Below are positions 1 to 7,458 of a stretch of 64,000 nucleotides of DNA, one piece after another. Positions within the stretch are counted from its first letter, which is position 1. Every line of letters begins with the position of its first letter. A model generated the notes under the pieces. It worked only from the letters and a program-made list of their open reading frames with translations. It made no database searches and had not been told where the DNA came from. The translations under genes and the position numbers were made by a program. Source of the DNA: Pelomonas sp. Root1237 (GTDB taxonomy: Bacteria > Pseudomonadota > Gammaproteobacteria > Burkholderiales > Burkholderiaceae_C); the NCBI RefSeq assembly GCF_001425055.1, contig NZ_LMDK01000016.1, positions 711,864 to 775,863 of the forward strand, read 5' to 3'.

Positions 1-7
1 TCGTGGG

Positions 8-412
8 TCACCATGGCTCGGCTGCAGGCTGAACGCCCTCGCCGAACTCGCGGGCCACGTCGGCACTCAGCTCACCGGTGCCCGCATGGCGCCGCTGGCG
101 GTCTTGCTGCTTGCCCAGCGCCGATTCGAGGGCCCTCGTCAACTTGTCGGCCGCGCCCTCGATGGCCTGGTGCATGCTTTCGGCCTGGTGCTTGACTGCG
201 ATGTTCTTCAGCCCCACCACGCGCGCCTCCAGCAGGCAGCGCATGTCGTCGGGGCCCGATTTCTCACCGCTGTTCATGTCGCCCAGATGTGCCTCCACAT
301 GCGTCACCTGGCCCTTGTAGTGGTCGACCGCGCCGCGGATCACGCCCTCGACATGCTCGATCAGCTTCTCACGGCCCTCTACGTGGTTGTCGGTCTCGAT
401 TTGCACCTGCAT
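8..412 (-). CDS. HPF/RaiA-family ribosome-associated protein
   Basis: A 134-residue protein starting MQVQIETDNHVEG. It resembles the short ribosome hibernation/ribosome-associated inhibitor family (sigma-54 modulation domain), which binds the 30S subunit and silences or protects ribosomes in stationary phase. The region to about residue 100 shows the family pattern: an early beta strand, a helix with EHVEGVIRGAVDHY, the strand THVEAHLGD, then a long helix ending ALESALGK. The tail (about residues 105-134) is basic then acidic and not conserved in my memory. I chose the ATG at 412 because AAAGGA lies just upstream and the open frame further upstream to 610 has no family character. The gene is divergent from the one at 641. 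The family call is moderately secure; long versus short HPF class cannot be settled here, but the C-terminal dimerisation domain of long HPF is absent. Confidence 0.8.
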   Translation of the reverse strand: MQVQIETDNHVEGREKLIEHVEGVIRGAVDHYKGQVTHVEAHLGDMNSGEKSGPDDMRCLLEARVVGLKNIAVKHQAESMHQAIEGAADKLTRALESALGKQQDRQRRHAGTGELSADVAREFGEGVQPAAEPW

Positions 413-640
413 TGCATTCCTTTCGGCGTACGGAAGTCGCGCGCTTGGAGAAGAGGGGGCAAGCGGCGTGCCGTGCGACGCTTCGGTGCCCCTTGCGAGG
501 TGGCTGAAGGTGGTGGTCGGCAGCTGCCGGTTACGCCCTACGCCCGTGAGCGTCCGTTCGCAGGCAGTTCGACACCACGATTGCGTGCTCAAATTTTGGG
601 CAAGAATCATTAACGATCCAGCGACAACACGTCAGGCCTC

Positions 641-1129
641 ATGGAACTACCCTATCTCGTCGCCGCATTCATCAAGACACTCAGTGACGTCTTGTCGAAG
701 CCAGTACTGCGCATTGGCACGAAGAACGGACTTCCATACGCGGACATCGTCTTCGAGGAAACGCCCCGACAGACGATCGACGAACGCATTGCGAAGATTG
801 ACGCTGCTCGGACCAATCAGGCGGAGGCGCTAAGCGCGATCGATGAACTCAAGGCTGCAGCAAACTCAAACAAGGTGGACTTGGAGTCCGCCCTCGAACG
901 ATTGGGGCAGACCCAAGCTGAGCACGACGCTGCCAAGCGTGAACTCGAACTCGTTCGCCAGGTCGCGAGTTCAGACGTCGAGACGTTCCAGCGTCTCGCT
1001 GGAGTGCCGTCCAAATCTCAGATCGCGAAGGAGCGTGCACTTGGCTTCGTCTTTGGCGTTCTTGCCTCCCTTATCGCATCAGGGGTCTGGTGGCTACTTA
1101 CAAAGGTTTGGCCATATCTGAAGACCTGA
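641..1129 (+). CDS. Hypothetical coiled-coil protein with C-terminal membrane anchor
   Basis: A 162-residue protein I do not recognise. Residues about 45-115 form a charged, heptad-like helix (IDERIAKIDAARTNQAEAL onward) that should be coiled coil. Residues about 134-156 (FVFGVLASLIASGVWWLLTK) form one hydrophobic segment followed by a few residues only, so the protein looks tail-anchored with most of its mass in the cytoplasm. There is no N-terminal signal. The ribosome-binding site is weak (AGG five bases before the ATG). Base composition is visibly less GC-rich than neighbours (about 55% in one line I counted), and codon third positions are mixed, which suggests recent acquisition. Function unknown; a scaffold or membrane-tether role is only a guess from architecture. 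Confidence 0.7.
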   Translation: MELPYLVAAFIKTLSDVLSKPVLRIGTKNGLPYADIVFEETPRQTIDERIAKIDAARTNQAEALSAIDELKAAANSNKVDLESALERLGQTQAEHDAAKRELELVRQVASSDVETFQRLAGVPSKSQIAKERALGFVFGVLASLIASGVWWLLTKVWPYLKT

Positions 1130-1176
1130 GAATGATGGTCTCGCGGCCCAAACTCCTCGCCGGTGAGTCCCCCTCA

Positions 1177-1191
1177 GCTCAAATGTTGAGC
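1177..1191 (+). terminator. Weak hairpin downstream of the 641-1129 gene
   Basis: A perfect inverted repeat GCTCAA-ATG-TTGAGC lies 48 bases after the preceding stop codon and is followed by CGGCTGCTTTT. The stem is short (6 bp) and the T-run is interrupted, so this is at best a weak intrinsic terminator. The rest of 1130-1324 holds no gene I can support. Confidence 0.3.
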
Positions 1192-1324
1192 GGCTGCTTT
1201 TGGCAGGCTCACTTGGCCGCCACCCACTTCAGCAACGGCTTGATGGCGAGCAATCCAATACGCGGGTCGGCCAACAGGCTGCATTGCATCCCGTTAGGCC
1301 CCGGTCCGCTTCCGAGAATGACCC

Positions 1325-1747
1325 TCAACGCTCCCGCGGAATCGCGTAGGTGCCCGTCGCATGAGCCACCGGCTCGTCCTCGCCCTCCGAGAAGATCCAC
1401 ACCTCGCCCACGGCCAGCGACTTGCCCAGCTTCATCAGCCGGCAGCGCGCGACGACACGTCGGTCGGCGCGCGGCTTGCGCAGGAAGTTGATCGACAGAT
1501 TCGTCGTCACCGCCAGCGGCACGATGCCGATGCGCGCCAGGATGCCCAGATACAGGGCTACGTCGGCCAAGGTCATCATGACCGGGCCGGACACCGTGTT
1601 GCCGGGGCGCAGCTCGCGCTCGCCCACCGGGTGGGCGACAACGACGCTGCCGTCCTCGTCCACCTCCTCCAGCGTGCAGCGGTTCTGCGGGAACTCGGCC
1701 TTCAGAAAGGCCACCAGCTCCGCATGTGAGGGGCGGTGTTCAGACAT
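1325..1747 (-). CDS. PaaI-family hotdog thioesterase
   Basis: A 140-residue protein of the PaaI/YbgC-like hotdog-fold acyl-CoA thioesterase superfamily. Visible family features are the long central helix region GNTVSGPVMMTLADVALYL (about residues 49-67), where the Asp/Ser-rich helix carries the catalytic Asp in this family, followed by the beta strands VPLAVTTNLSINFLRKPRAD and VVARCRLMKLGKSLAVGEVWIF. It should hydrolyse small acyl-CoA or aryl-CoA thioesters in the cytoplasm; the substrate cannot be read from sequence. I chose the ATG at 1747 (MSEHRP) over the one four codons upstream. It is divergent from the methyltransferase at 1804. Confidence 0.8.
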   Translation of the reverse strand: MSEHRPSHAELVAFLKAEFPQNRCTLEEVDEDGSVVVAHPVGERELRPGNTVSGPVMMTLADVALYLGILARIGIVPLAVTTNLSINFLRKPRADRRVVARCRLMKLGKSLAVGEVWIFSEGEDEPVAHATGTYAIPRER

Positions 1748-1803
1748 GGCGTTTTGCAAGCAATTGCGAGGGAACCGGCCGCCAGCCTAGCACCGCCATC
1801 AGA

Positions 1804-2625
1804 ATGACTCGCATGAACCTCGCCGACCGGGGCTTCACTGGCTCCATCCCCCAACTCCATGAGCACTATCTGGTGCCCATGCTCTTCGATCCCTATGCCG
1901 AGGACCTGGCCGCGCGGGCAGCTGCGTTGCGCCCGGGGCGGTTGCTGGAGATCAGCGCCGGCACCGGCGTGCTGACGCGCCATCTCGTCGGGGAGCTGCC
2001 CGACAACGTCGACATTGTGGCCAGCGAACTCAACGCCACCATGCTGGACATGGCCGCCACCCGGGGCACCGACAGGCCCGTCGAGTGGCGGTTGGCAGAT
2101 GCGGCGCAGCTGCCCTTTGCCGACGAGAGCTTCGACCTCGTCGCCTGCCAGTTCGGCGTCAGCCTCTTCGCCGACCGGCCACGCGCCTTTGCCGAGATCC
2201 GCCGCGTGCTCAGGGCCGACGGCGTGTTCCTCTTCAACGTCTGGGATCACCTCGACAGCAACGAGCTGGCCGAGACGATCACGCAGGCCCTGGCCCAGGC
2301 CTTCCCGGACGACCCGCCGCGCTTCCTCGCGCGCGCGCCGCACGGCTGCCACGACATCCACGCGCTGCGCCAGGAGCTCAGCGACGCCGGCTTCGAGCAC
2401 GAGGCGGACTTCGTCACGCTGCCGCTGCGCGCCTGCGCGGAGTCACCTTCCCAGCCCGCTCTGGGCTTCTGCCAGGGCACGCCGTTGCGCGCCGAGATCG
2501 AGAAGCGCGCGCCAGGTCGCTTGCCCGAGATGACGGCCCTCGCGGCCCGCGCCATCGCCGACCGCTTCGGTGTCGGCGCCATCGACTCGCGCATGCAGGC
2601 CCACGTGGTCATCGTGGGGCATTGA
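1804..2625 (+). CDS. SAM-dependent class I methyltransferase
   Basis: A 273-residue Rossmann-fold methyltransferase (Methyltransf_11/UbiE-like). Motif I LLEISAGTGVLT binds SAM near residues 45-56, ASELNATML is motif II, and LPFADESFDLVACQFGVSLF is the motif III/post-I region. RVLRADGVFLFNVWD follows as in this family. The start is ATG 1804; ATG 1813 three codons later is equally possible because neither has a strong ribosome-binding site. The C-terminal half (from about residue 160) carries the substrate-binding region and gives no clue to the substrate. It stands alone and converges on uvrD, with a structured intergenic repeat between them. Confidence 0.85.
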   Translation: MTRMNLADRGFTGSIPQLHEHYLVPMLFDPYAEDLAARAAALRPGRLLEISAGTGVLTRHLVGELPDNVDIVASELNATMLDMAATRGTDRPVEWRLADAAQLPFADESFDLVACQFGVSLFADRPRAFAEIRRVLRADGVFLFNVWDHLDSNELAETITQALAQAFPDDPPRFLARAPHGCHDIHALRQELSDAGFEHEADFVTLPLRACAESPSQPALGFCQGTPLRAEIEKRAPGRLPEMTALAARAIADRFGVGAIDSRMQAHVVIVGH

Positions 2626-2633
2626 ACACTTTC

Positions 2634-2770
2634 GGGCCGAGCGCCGGGCCGCTCCCAAGCCGGCCCGCACTGGCGATGTGGTCGCGGCTCGATGCCGCGA
2701 GCATCGCCGCCCCCCTCGGGGGGCCGGTCAGCCGCACCCGCGTTCAGCGGGGTGCGGCTGGACGAGGGGC
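2634..2770 (-). repeat. Dispersed structured intergenic element, copy A
   Basis: A 137 bp sequence sharing blocks with 21405-21540, including an identical 34 bp end block. It folds into four consecutive hairpins: 2645-2651 with 2661-2667; 2672-2678 with 2702-2708, enclosing TCGCGGC (2682-2688) with GCCGCGA (2694-2700); GCCCCCC (2709-2715) with GGGGGGC (2718-2724); and CAGCCGCACCC (2729-2739) with GGGTGCGGCTG (2750-2760). Its outer block GACGAGGGGC ends directly at the stop codon of uvrD (2771-2773), so on the minus strand it is the first sequence transcribed after that gene. The stems differ from copy B but remain paired. Likely a 3'-end RNA structure or a REP-type DNA element. Confidence 0.75.
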
Positions 2771-5158
2771 CTACTCAATCGGGGTGAGCTTCGCAACTGA
2801 AAGAGCCAGCCATTTCGTGCCATGCCGGCCGAAGTTGACCTGCGCCCGCGCATCCGTGCCCGAGCCTTCCAGCGTCAGCAGCACGCCTTCGCCGAACTTG
2901 TTGTGGAAGACACCCTTGCCCACGCGCAGGCCGCCATGCTCCTCGGACACCTTCTGCTTCATGCTGGCCGGCACAGGCGGCTCGACCCAGGCGGCCCTTT
3001 CTCCACGATTGGGCACATTGCCCGCACCCACCATGCCCTTGAGGCCGCTGCCGCGCTGCCAGGCCTGTTGGTACTCGCGCGCAAAGCCCGAGCCGAAGCC
3101 CTGGTTGCGCGGCGTCAGCCACTTCAGCGCCTCCTCGGGCAGCTCGTCGAAGAAACGGCTCTTGATGTGATAACGCGTCTGTCCGTGCAGCATGCGCGTC
3201 TGGCAGAAACTCAGTGAGAGCTTCTTGCGCGCCCGCGTGATGGCCACGTACATGAGGCGGCGCTCTTCCTCCAACCCGTCATGGTCGGACATGGAGTTCT
3301 CGTGCGGGAACAGCCCTTCTTCCAGGCCCGTGATGAAGACAGCGTCGAACTCCAGGCCCTTGGCCGAGTGCACCGTCATCAGCTGCACGGCGTCCTGCCC
3401 CGCCTGGGCCTGGTTGTCACCGGCCTCCAGCGAGGCATGCGTCAGGAAGGCCACCAGCGGCGACATGATCTCGCCCGTCTCGGCATCGGGCACCGAGCCC
3501 GGCGTGCCCGTGGACTGCACGCTCGGAGCCACTTCGTCCACCGGCAGGCCGACGGCGTTCTTGCCGAAGCCCTCCTGCATGACGAAGGCCTCGGCGGCGT
3601 TGATCAGTTCGTCCAGGTTCTCCAGCCGCTCGGCGCCGTCCTTGTCGGTGCGGTAGAAGTCCAGCAGGCCCGAGGTCTCCAGCACCTGCTCGATGATCTC
3701 GCGCAGCGTCATGCCTTGCGTCAGGTTGCGCGTCGAGTCGATCAGGTTGGTGAAGGCGACCAGATTGGCGCCGCCCTTGCCGGTGATGGCGCCCACGCTC
3801 TGGTAGAGGCTGCGGCCGCTGGCCTTGGCGGCGTCCTGCAGGTTCTCCAGCGTCTTGGCGCCGATGCCGCGGGTCGGGAAGTTCACGACGCGCAGGAAGC
3901 TCGTGTCGTCGCTCGGGTTCTCCAGCAGGCGCAGATAGGCCAGCGCATGCTTGACCTCGGCGCGCTCGAAGAAGCGCAGGCCGCCATAGACGCGATACGG
4001 GATGCCCGAGTTGAACAACGCCGACTCGATGACCCGCGACTGCGCATTGCTGCGGTAGAGGATGGCAATCTCCTGCCGGTCCATGCCGCCGCGGTGCAGG
4101 CTCTGGATCTCCTCGATGACCCACTGCGCCTCGGCGAAGTCGCTCGGCGACTCCTGCACGCGAATCGGGTCGCCCAGGCCGGCGTCGGTGCGCAGCGTCT
4201 TGCCCAGGCGCTGGCTGTTGCGGCTGATCAGCTCGTTGGCGGCGTCCAGGATGTGGCCGAAGCTGCGGTAGTTCTGCTCCAGCTTGATGACTCGTCTGAC
4301 GCGGTACTCGCGTTCGAAATCGGCCATGTTGCCGACGCGGGCACCGCGAAAGGCATAGATGCTCTGGTCGTCGTCGCCCACCGCCAGGATGCTCTGGCCG
4401 TTGCCCAAGCCCGGCGGCGCGAACATCTTCAGCCAGGCGTACTGCAGCTTGTTGGTGTCCTGGAACTCGTCGACCAGGATGTGGCGAAAGCGGTGCTGAT
4501 AGTGCTCGCGCACCGAGGCGTTGTCGCGCAGCAGTTCATAGCTGCGCAGCATCAGCTCGGCGAAGTCAACCACGCCCTCGCGCTGGCACTGGTCCTCGTA
4601 GTTGGCGTAGATCTCGACGAGGGTCTTGGTCTGCTCGTCACGCTGCTCCACGTCGCCGGGGCGCTGGGCGTCTTCCTTGCGGCCGGCAATGAACCAGCCG
4701 ACCTGCTTGGGCACAAAGCGCTCCTCGTCGAGCTTCATCGCCTTGATGACACGCTTGACGGCCGAGGTCGTGTCGCTGGCGTCCAGGATCTGGAAGGCCT
4801 GGGGCAGATTGGCCAGCTTCCAGTGCGCACGCAGGAAGCGGTTGCACAGGCCGTGGAAGGTGCCTATCCACATGCCGCGCACATTGAAGGGCAGCATGGT
4901 CGAGAGACGCGTCAGCATCTCCTTGGCGGCCTTGTTCGTGAACGTCACGGCCATGATGCCGCCCGGGCTGACCTGGCCGGTCTGCAGCAGCCAGGCGATG
5001 CGGGTCGTCAGCACACGGGTCTTGCCCGAGCCGGCACCGGCCAGGATCAGCGCGGGTTCCGGCGCCGCGGTCACTGCGGCGAGTTGTTCGGGGTTGAGGT
5101 TGCGCAGCAGGGGGCTGGAAGCAGCGTCGACCACAGCGTCGACAGGGGAAGAAGTCAT
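2771..5158 (-). CDS. uvrD: UvrD/Rep-family ATP-dependent DNA helicase
   Basis: A 795-residue superfamily 1A 3'-5' helicase, full length for UvrD/PcrA, acting in nucleotide excision repair and mismatch repair by unwinding nicked DNA. The Q motif LNPEQLAAV is at residues 21-29, Walker A AGAGSGKT at 40-47, motif Ia VTFTNKAAKEM at 71-81, Walker B VDEFQDTN at 229-236 and motif III GDDDQSIYAFRGA at 261-273. Motif V (VHSAKGLEFDAVF) and motif VI (RRLMYVAITRARKKL) appear in the second half. The C-terminal KFGEGVLLTLEG region is the PcrA/UvrD-type tail that contacts RNA polymerase in relatives. ATG 5158 is retained as start. The name UvrD is preferred over Rep because of this tail. Confidence 0.95.
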   Translation of the reverse strand: MTSSPVDAVVDAASSPLLRNLNPEQLAAVTAAPEPALILAGAGSGKTRVLTTRIAWLLQTGQVSPGGIMAVTFTNKAAKEMLTRLSTMLPFNVRGMWIGTFHGLCNRFLRAHWKLANLPQAFQILDASDTTSAVKRVIKAMKLDEERFVPKQVGWFIAGRKEDAQRPGDVEQRDEQTKTLVEIYANYEDQCQREGVVDFAELMLRSYELLRDNASVREHYQHRFRHILVDEFQDTNKLQYAWLKMFAPPGLGNGQSILAVGDDDQSIYAFRGARVGNMADFEREYRVRRVIKLEQNYRSFGHILDAANELISRNSQRLGKTLRTDAGLGDPIRVQESPSDFAEAQWVIEEIQSLHRGGMDRQEIAILYRSNAQSRVIESALFNSGIPYRVYGGLRFFERAEVKHALAYLRLLENPSDDTSFLRVVNFPTRGIGAKTLENLQDAAKASGRSLYQSVGAITGKGGANLVAFTNLIDSTRNLTQGMTLREIIEQVLETSGLLDFYRTDKDGAERLENLDELINAAEAFVMQEGFGKNAVGLPVDEVAPSVQSTGTPGSVPDAETGEIMSPLVAFLTHASLEAGDNQAQAGQDAVQLMTVHSAKGLEFDAVFITGLEEGLFPHENSMSDHDGLEEERRLMYVAITRARKKLSLSFCQTRMLHGQTRYHIKSRFFDELPEEALKWLTPRNQGFGSGFAREYQQAWQRGSGLKGMVGAGNVPNRGERAAWVEPPVPASMKQKVSEEHGGLRVGKGVFHNKFGEGVLLTLEGSGTDARAQVNFGRHGTKWLALSVAKLTPIE

Positions 5159-5263
5159 CCCGGCATTCTAGGGAAGCCCCTCGTTACAGCCTGGCCGGCG
5201 CCCGCCGCTGACCGTGCGGGGTCGTTGGGGATACTTCTGGTTTTCCCCTAAAGCACTTTCGGA

Positions 5264-6001
5264 ATGCCACGTCTCACTCTCGCCCTCGGCACCATCGCCC
5301 TCACCCTCGCCTCGCAGGCCACGCTGGCCCAAGACACGCCCGACGGCAAATGGCACGGCGGGCTCAGCGTCTCCGGCGCACTGGCCAGCGGCAACAGCAG
5401 CAGCCGCACGCTGGCCGCCAATGCGGATGCCAGCGTCGCGACGGCCGAAGACAAGCTCAGCCTCTACGGCATCGCCAACTACGGCCGTAACAAGAACGCG
5501 GGCGTCGACACCACCACCGCCGACCTGTTGCGCCTGGGCGGCCGCTACGACTTCAACCTCGGCCCGCAGTGGTTCTCCTTCGGCGGCGCGGAAGGCGAGA
5601 CCAACAAGGCCGGCGGCGTGCGCGACCGCTACAGCCTCAACGGCGGCGCGGGCTACCACCTGGTGAAGGACGATGCCAACAGCTGGGATGTCTTCAGCGG
5701 TCTCGGCTACACCGCCACCCGCCTGACGGACGGCAGCGAGGCCAATGGCGCGCAAGTGCTGTTCGGCGAAGAGTCCAGCCACAAGATCAGCGAAACGACC
5801 ACGTTGAAGCAACGCCTCGTCTACTACCCCGGCGGCGGCGACCTCGGCAACCGCGCCACCTTCGACGCCGGGCTGGCCACGCAGATCATCGCCGGCTGGA
5901 CGCTCAACGCCGGCCTGTCCAGCCGCTACACCGGCCACGTGCCCGCGGGCACCAAGAAGACGGACAACCTGCTGACCGTGGGCTTCGGCTACAAGTTTTG
6001 A
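5264..6001 (+). CDS. DUF481 family outer-membrane protein
   Basis: A 245-residue exported protein. Residues 1-22 are a signal peptide ending ATLAQ. The mature part is made of alternating beta strands (WHGGLSVSGALASGNSSSRT, KLSLYGIANYGRNKN, LLRLGGRYDFNLG) and ends GFGYKF with a C-terminal aromatic residue, typical of outer-membrane beta barrels inserted by BAM. The pattern matches DUF481 (YdiY-like salt-induced outer-membrane proteins), whose molecular function is not established. The ATG at 5264 is the only start giving a complete signal peptide; its ribosome-binding site is poor. It converges with the small gene ending at 6004, leaving two bases between stop codons. Confidence 0.88.
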   Translation: MPRLTLALGTIALTLASQATLAQDTPDGKWHGGLSVSGALASGNSSSRTLAANADASVATAEDKLSLYGIANYGRNKNAGVDTTTADLLRLGGRYDFNLGPQWFSFGGAEGETNKAGGVRDRYSLNGGAGYHLVKDDANSWDVFSGLGYTATRLTDGSEANGAQVLFGEESSHKISETTTLKQRLVYYPGGGDLGNRATFDAGLATQIIAGWTLNAGLSSRYTGHVPAGTKKTDNLLTVGFGYKF

Positions 6002-6003
6002 CC

Positions 6004-6273
6004 TCAACGGCCTTTGCGCACCTTGCCGGCCCGCCCGGCCTTGGACCATTCATAGGTCTCGCCGTCCGGCGTTCGCCCGCCTTCGACCGCGGCCACGCCC
6101 GGCCGGCCCACGCTTTCATCCAGCTCGGTTGAGATGCTGACGTGGCGATGCCCTGCCCTGCGCCGGTCCTCGGCCCAGGCCAGGGCCTGGGTCAGCTCCT
6201 TGCTGCTGAAGAACTGGCAGACCGGGGTCGCCTCTTCGCCCTCACCTTCCAGCCAATACACCACGATGCCCAA
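6004..6273 (-). CDS. Small conserved-looking hypothetical protein
   Basis: An 89-residue protein beginning with a TTG codon (LGIVVYWLEGEGEEAT). The reading frame is open far upstream, but the protein-like stretch starts here and GGAG lies six bases before the TTG, which decides the start. It runs through a helix (SSKELTQALAWAEDRRRAG) and a strand (HRHVSISTELDES) to a basic tail (KAGRAGKVRKGR). It has no signal or membrane segment and looks like a small alpha/beta cytoplasmic protein. I do not know its function. It is divergent from the MarR-GNAT gene at 6358, so the two may share a control region. Confidence 0.65.
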   Translation of the reverse strand: MGIVVYWLEGEGEEATPVCQFFSSKELTQALAWAEDRRRAGHRHVSISTELDESVGRPGVAAVEGGRTPDGETYEWSKAGRAGKVRKGR

Positions 6274-6357
6274 GCGCGTCTCCGTCTGCGTTGAAGGCCG
6301 CAGCGTAGCGGCTCGGCAATTGATTGCCAAAAGCAAGTATTTTGAAGATGATGGCCC

Positions 6358-7302
6358 ATGACCGCCGATCAAGCCCTGGACGTCCGCGCCTTCAATCGCT
6401 TCTATACGCGCCGCATCGGCGTGCTGGCGCCGAAGCTGGACAGCGACTTCACGCTGCCGGAGGCCCGGCTGATGTGGGAACTGGCGCATCACGCGCCGAT
6501 CAGCGCCTCGGCGCTCAGCAAGAGCCTGCAGCTGGACGCTGGCTATATGAGCCGGCTGCTGCGCGGATTGAAGAACCGCGGCCTGCTGGCCAGCCAAGCC
6601 CATCCCAACGACGGCCGCCAGACGCTGCTCAAGCTCAGCCCCGCCGGCAAGCGCGCCTTCGTGCCGCTGGACCGCGAGGGCACGGCCAAGGCCCAGGCCA
6701 TGCTCGCGCCGCTGTCGGCAACACAACGCCACGCGCTGCTGGGCTCGATGTCGCGCATCCAGGCCGTGCTGGAGCCCGACGCCACGGCAGCCGTTGAGCT
6801 GCGCTCCCCCCAACCAGGCGACCTGGGCTGGATCGTCGAGCGGCATGGCGCTTTCTACGCCGCCGAGTACGGCCTGGACGTGCGCTTCGAGGCGCTGGTG
6901 GCGCGCATCTGCGCCGACTTCGTCGACCGCTTCCAGCCCCAACGCGAGGCCTGCTGGATCGCCGCGCGCGGCACCGAGCGCCTGGGCTGCGTGATGCTCG
7001 TGCAGGCACGCGATGAATCTCAAGATGGGGCCACCGGCAAGCCGCGCCCCGGCGTCGCCAAGCTGCGCCTGCTGCTGCTGGAGCCCCACGCACGGGGCCT
7101 CGGCCTGGGCAAGCGCCTGGTTCGCCAGTGCAGCGACTTCGCCCGCGCCGCCGGCTACAAGCGCATCGAGCTGTGGACGCAGAGCGCATTGACCGCCGCC
7201 CGCGCCATCTACGCGGCCGAGGGCTACCGGCTGGCGCACAGCGAGCCCTTGAACAGCTTTGGCCAGGACGTCATCAGCGAGAGCTGGGAGCTGACCCTCT
7301 AG
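6358..7302 (+). CDS. MarR-type regulator fused to GNAT acetyltransferase
   Basis: A 314-residue fusion. Residues about 10-140 form a MarR winged helix: ARLMWELAHHAPISASALSK then the recognition helix LDAGYMSRLLRGLKNRGLL and the wing HPNDGRQTLLKLSPAGK. Residues about 150-314 form a GNAT domain with the acetyl-CoA loop ARGLGLGKRL (about residues 245-254) and the strand-helix ending ARAIYAAEGYRL. The architecture is known and widespread, and such proteins are thought to acetylate a small molecule or protein while binding DNA; the substrate is unknown. ATG 6358 directly follows the shared upstream region with the divergent small gene. Confidence 0.88.
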   Translation: MTADQALDVRAFNRFYTRRIGVLAPKLDSDFTLPEARLMWELAHHAPISASALSKSLQLDAGYMSRLLRGLKNRGLLASQAHPNDGRQTLLKLSPAGKRAFVPLDREGTAKAQAMLAPLSATQRHALLGSMSRIQAVLEPDATAAVELRSPQPGDLGWIVERHGAFYAAEYGLDVRFEALVARICADFVDRFQPQREACWIAARGTERLGCVMLVQARDESQDGATGKPRPGVAKLRLLLLEPHARGLGLGKRLVRQCSDFARAAGYKRIELWTQSALTAARAIYAAEGYRLAHSEPLNSFGQDVISESWELTL

Positions 7303-7351
7303 CGCCTCGCACCAGCCCTGTGCGGGCCGTTGCACACTTGCGGGGCTCCCG

Positions 7352-7374
7352 ACAGCGGCCTCCGCCGCCGCTGT
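7352..7374 (+). terminator. Hairpin between the MarR-GNAT and GGDEF-EAL genes
   Basis: A perfect 8 bp stem ACAGCGGC (7352-7359) with GCCGCTGT (7367-7374) and a 7-base loop lies 50 bases after the stop codon of the upstream gene. No T-run follows, so it is only a candidate terminator or mRNA 3' structure. Confidence 0.3.
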
Positions 7375-7458
7375 GCGGTTCTGCGCATTCCGGACCGGTC
7401 CCGTGCTGGCATGCGATTTGCGCTGTGACCGCCCATGACAAGCAATCGGGAAGTCAGC

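Noticed and set aside
1209..1400. Short minus-strand frame ending LLADPRIGLLAIKPLLKWVA
   Set aside because: The end looks protein-like, so it might be a remnant of a lost gene, but its upstream half is the thioesterase gene in another frame and no start can be supported.
3281..5251. 656-codon open frame on the plus strand
   Set aside because: It is exactly antisense to uvrD. Long antisense frames are usual in GC-rich genes, and its Val/Ala/Leu/His-rich sequence has no family character.
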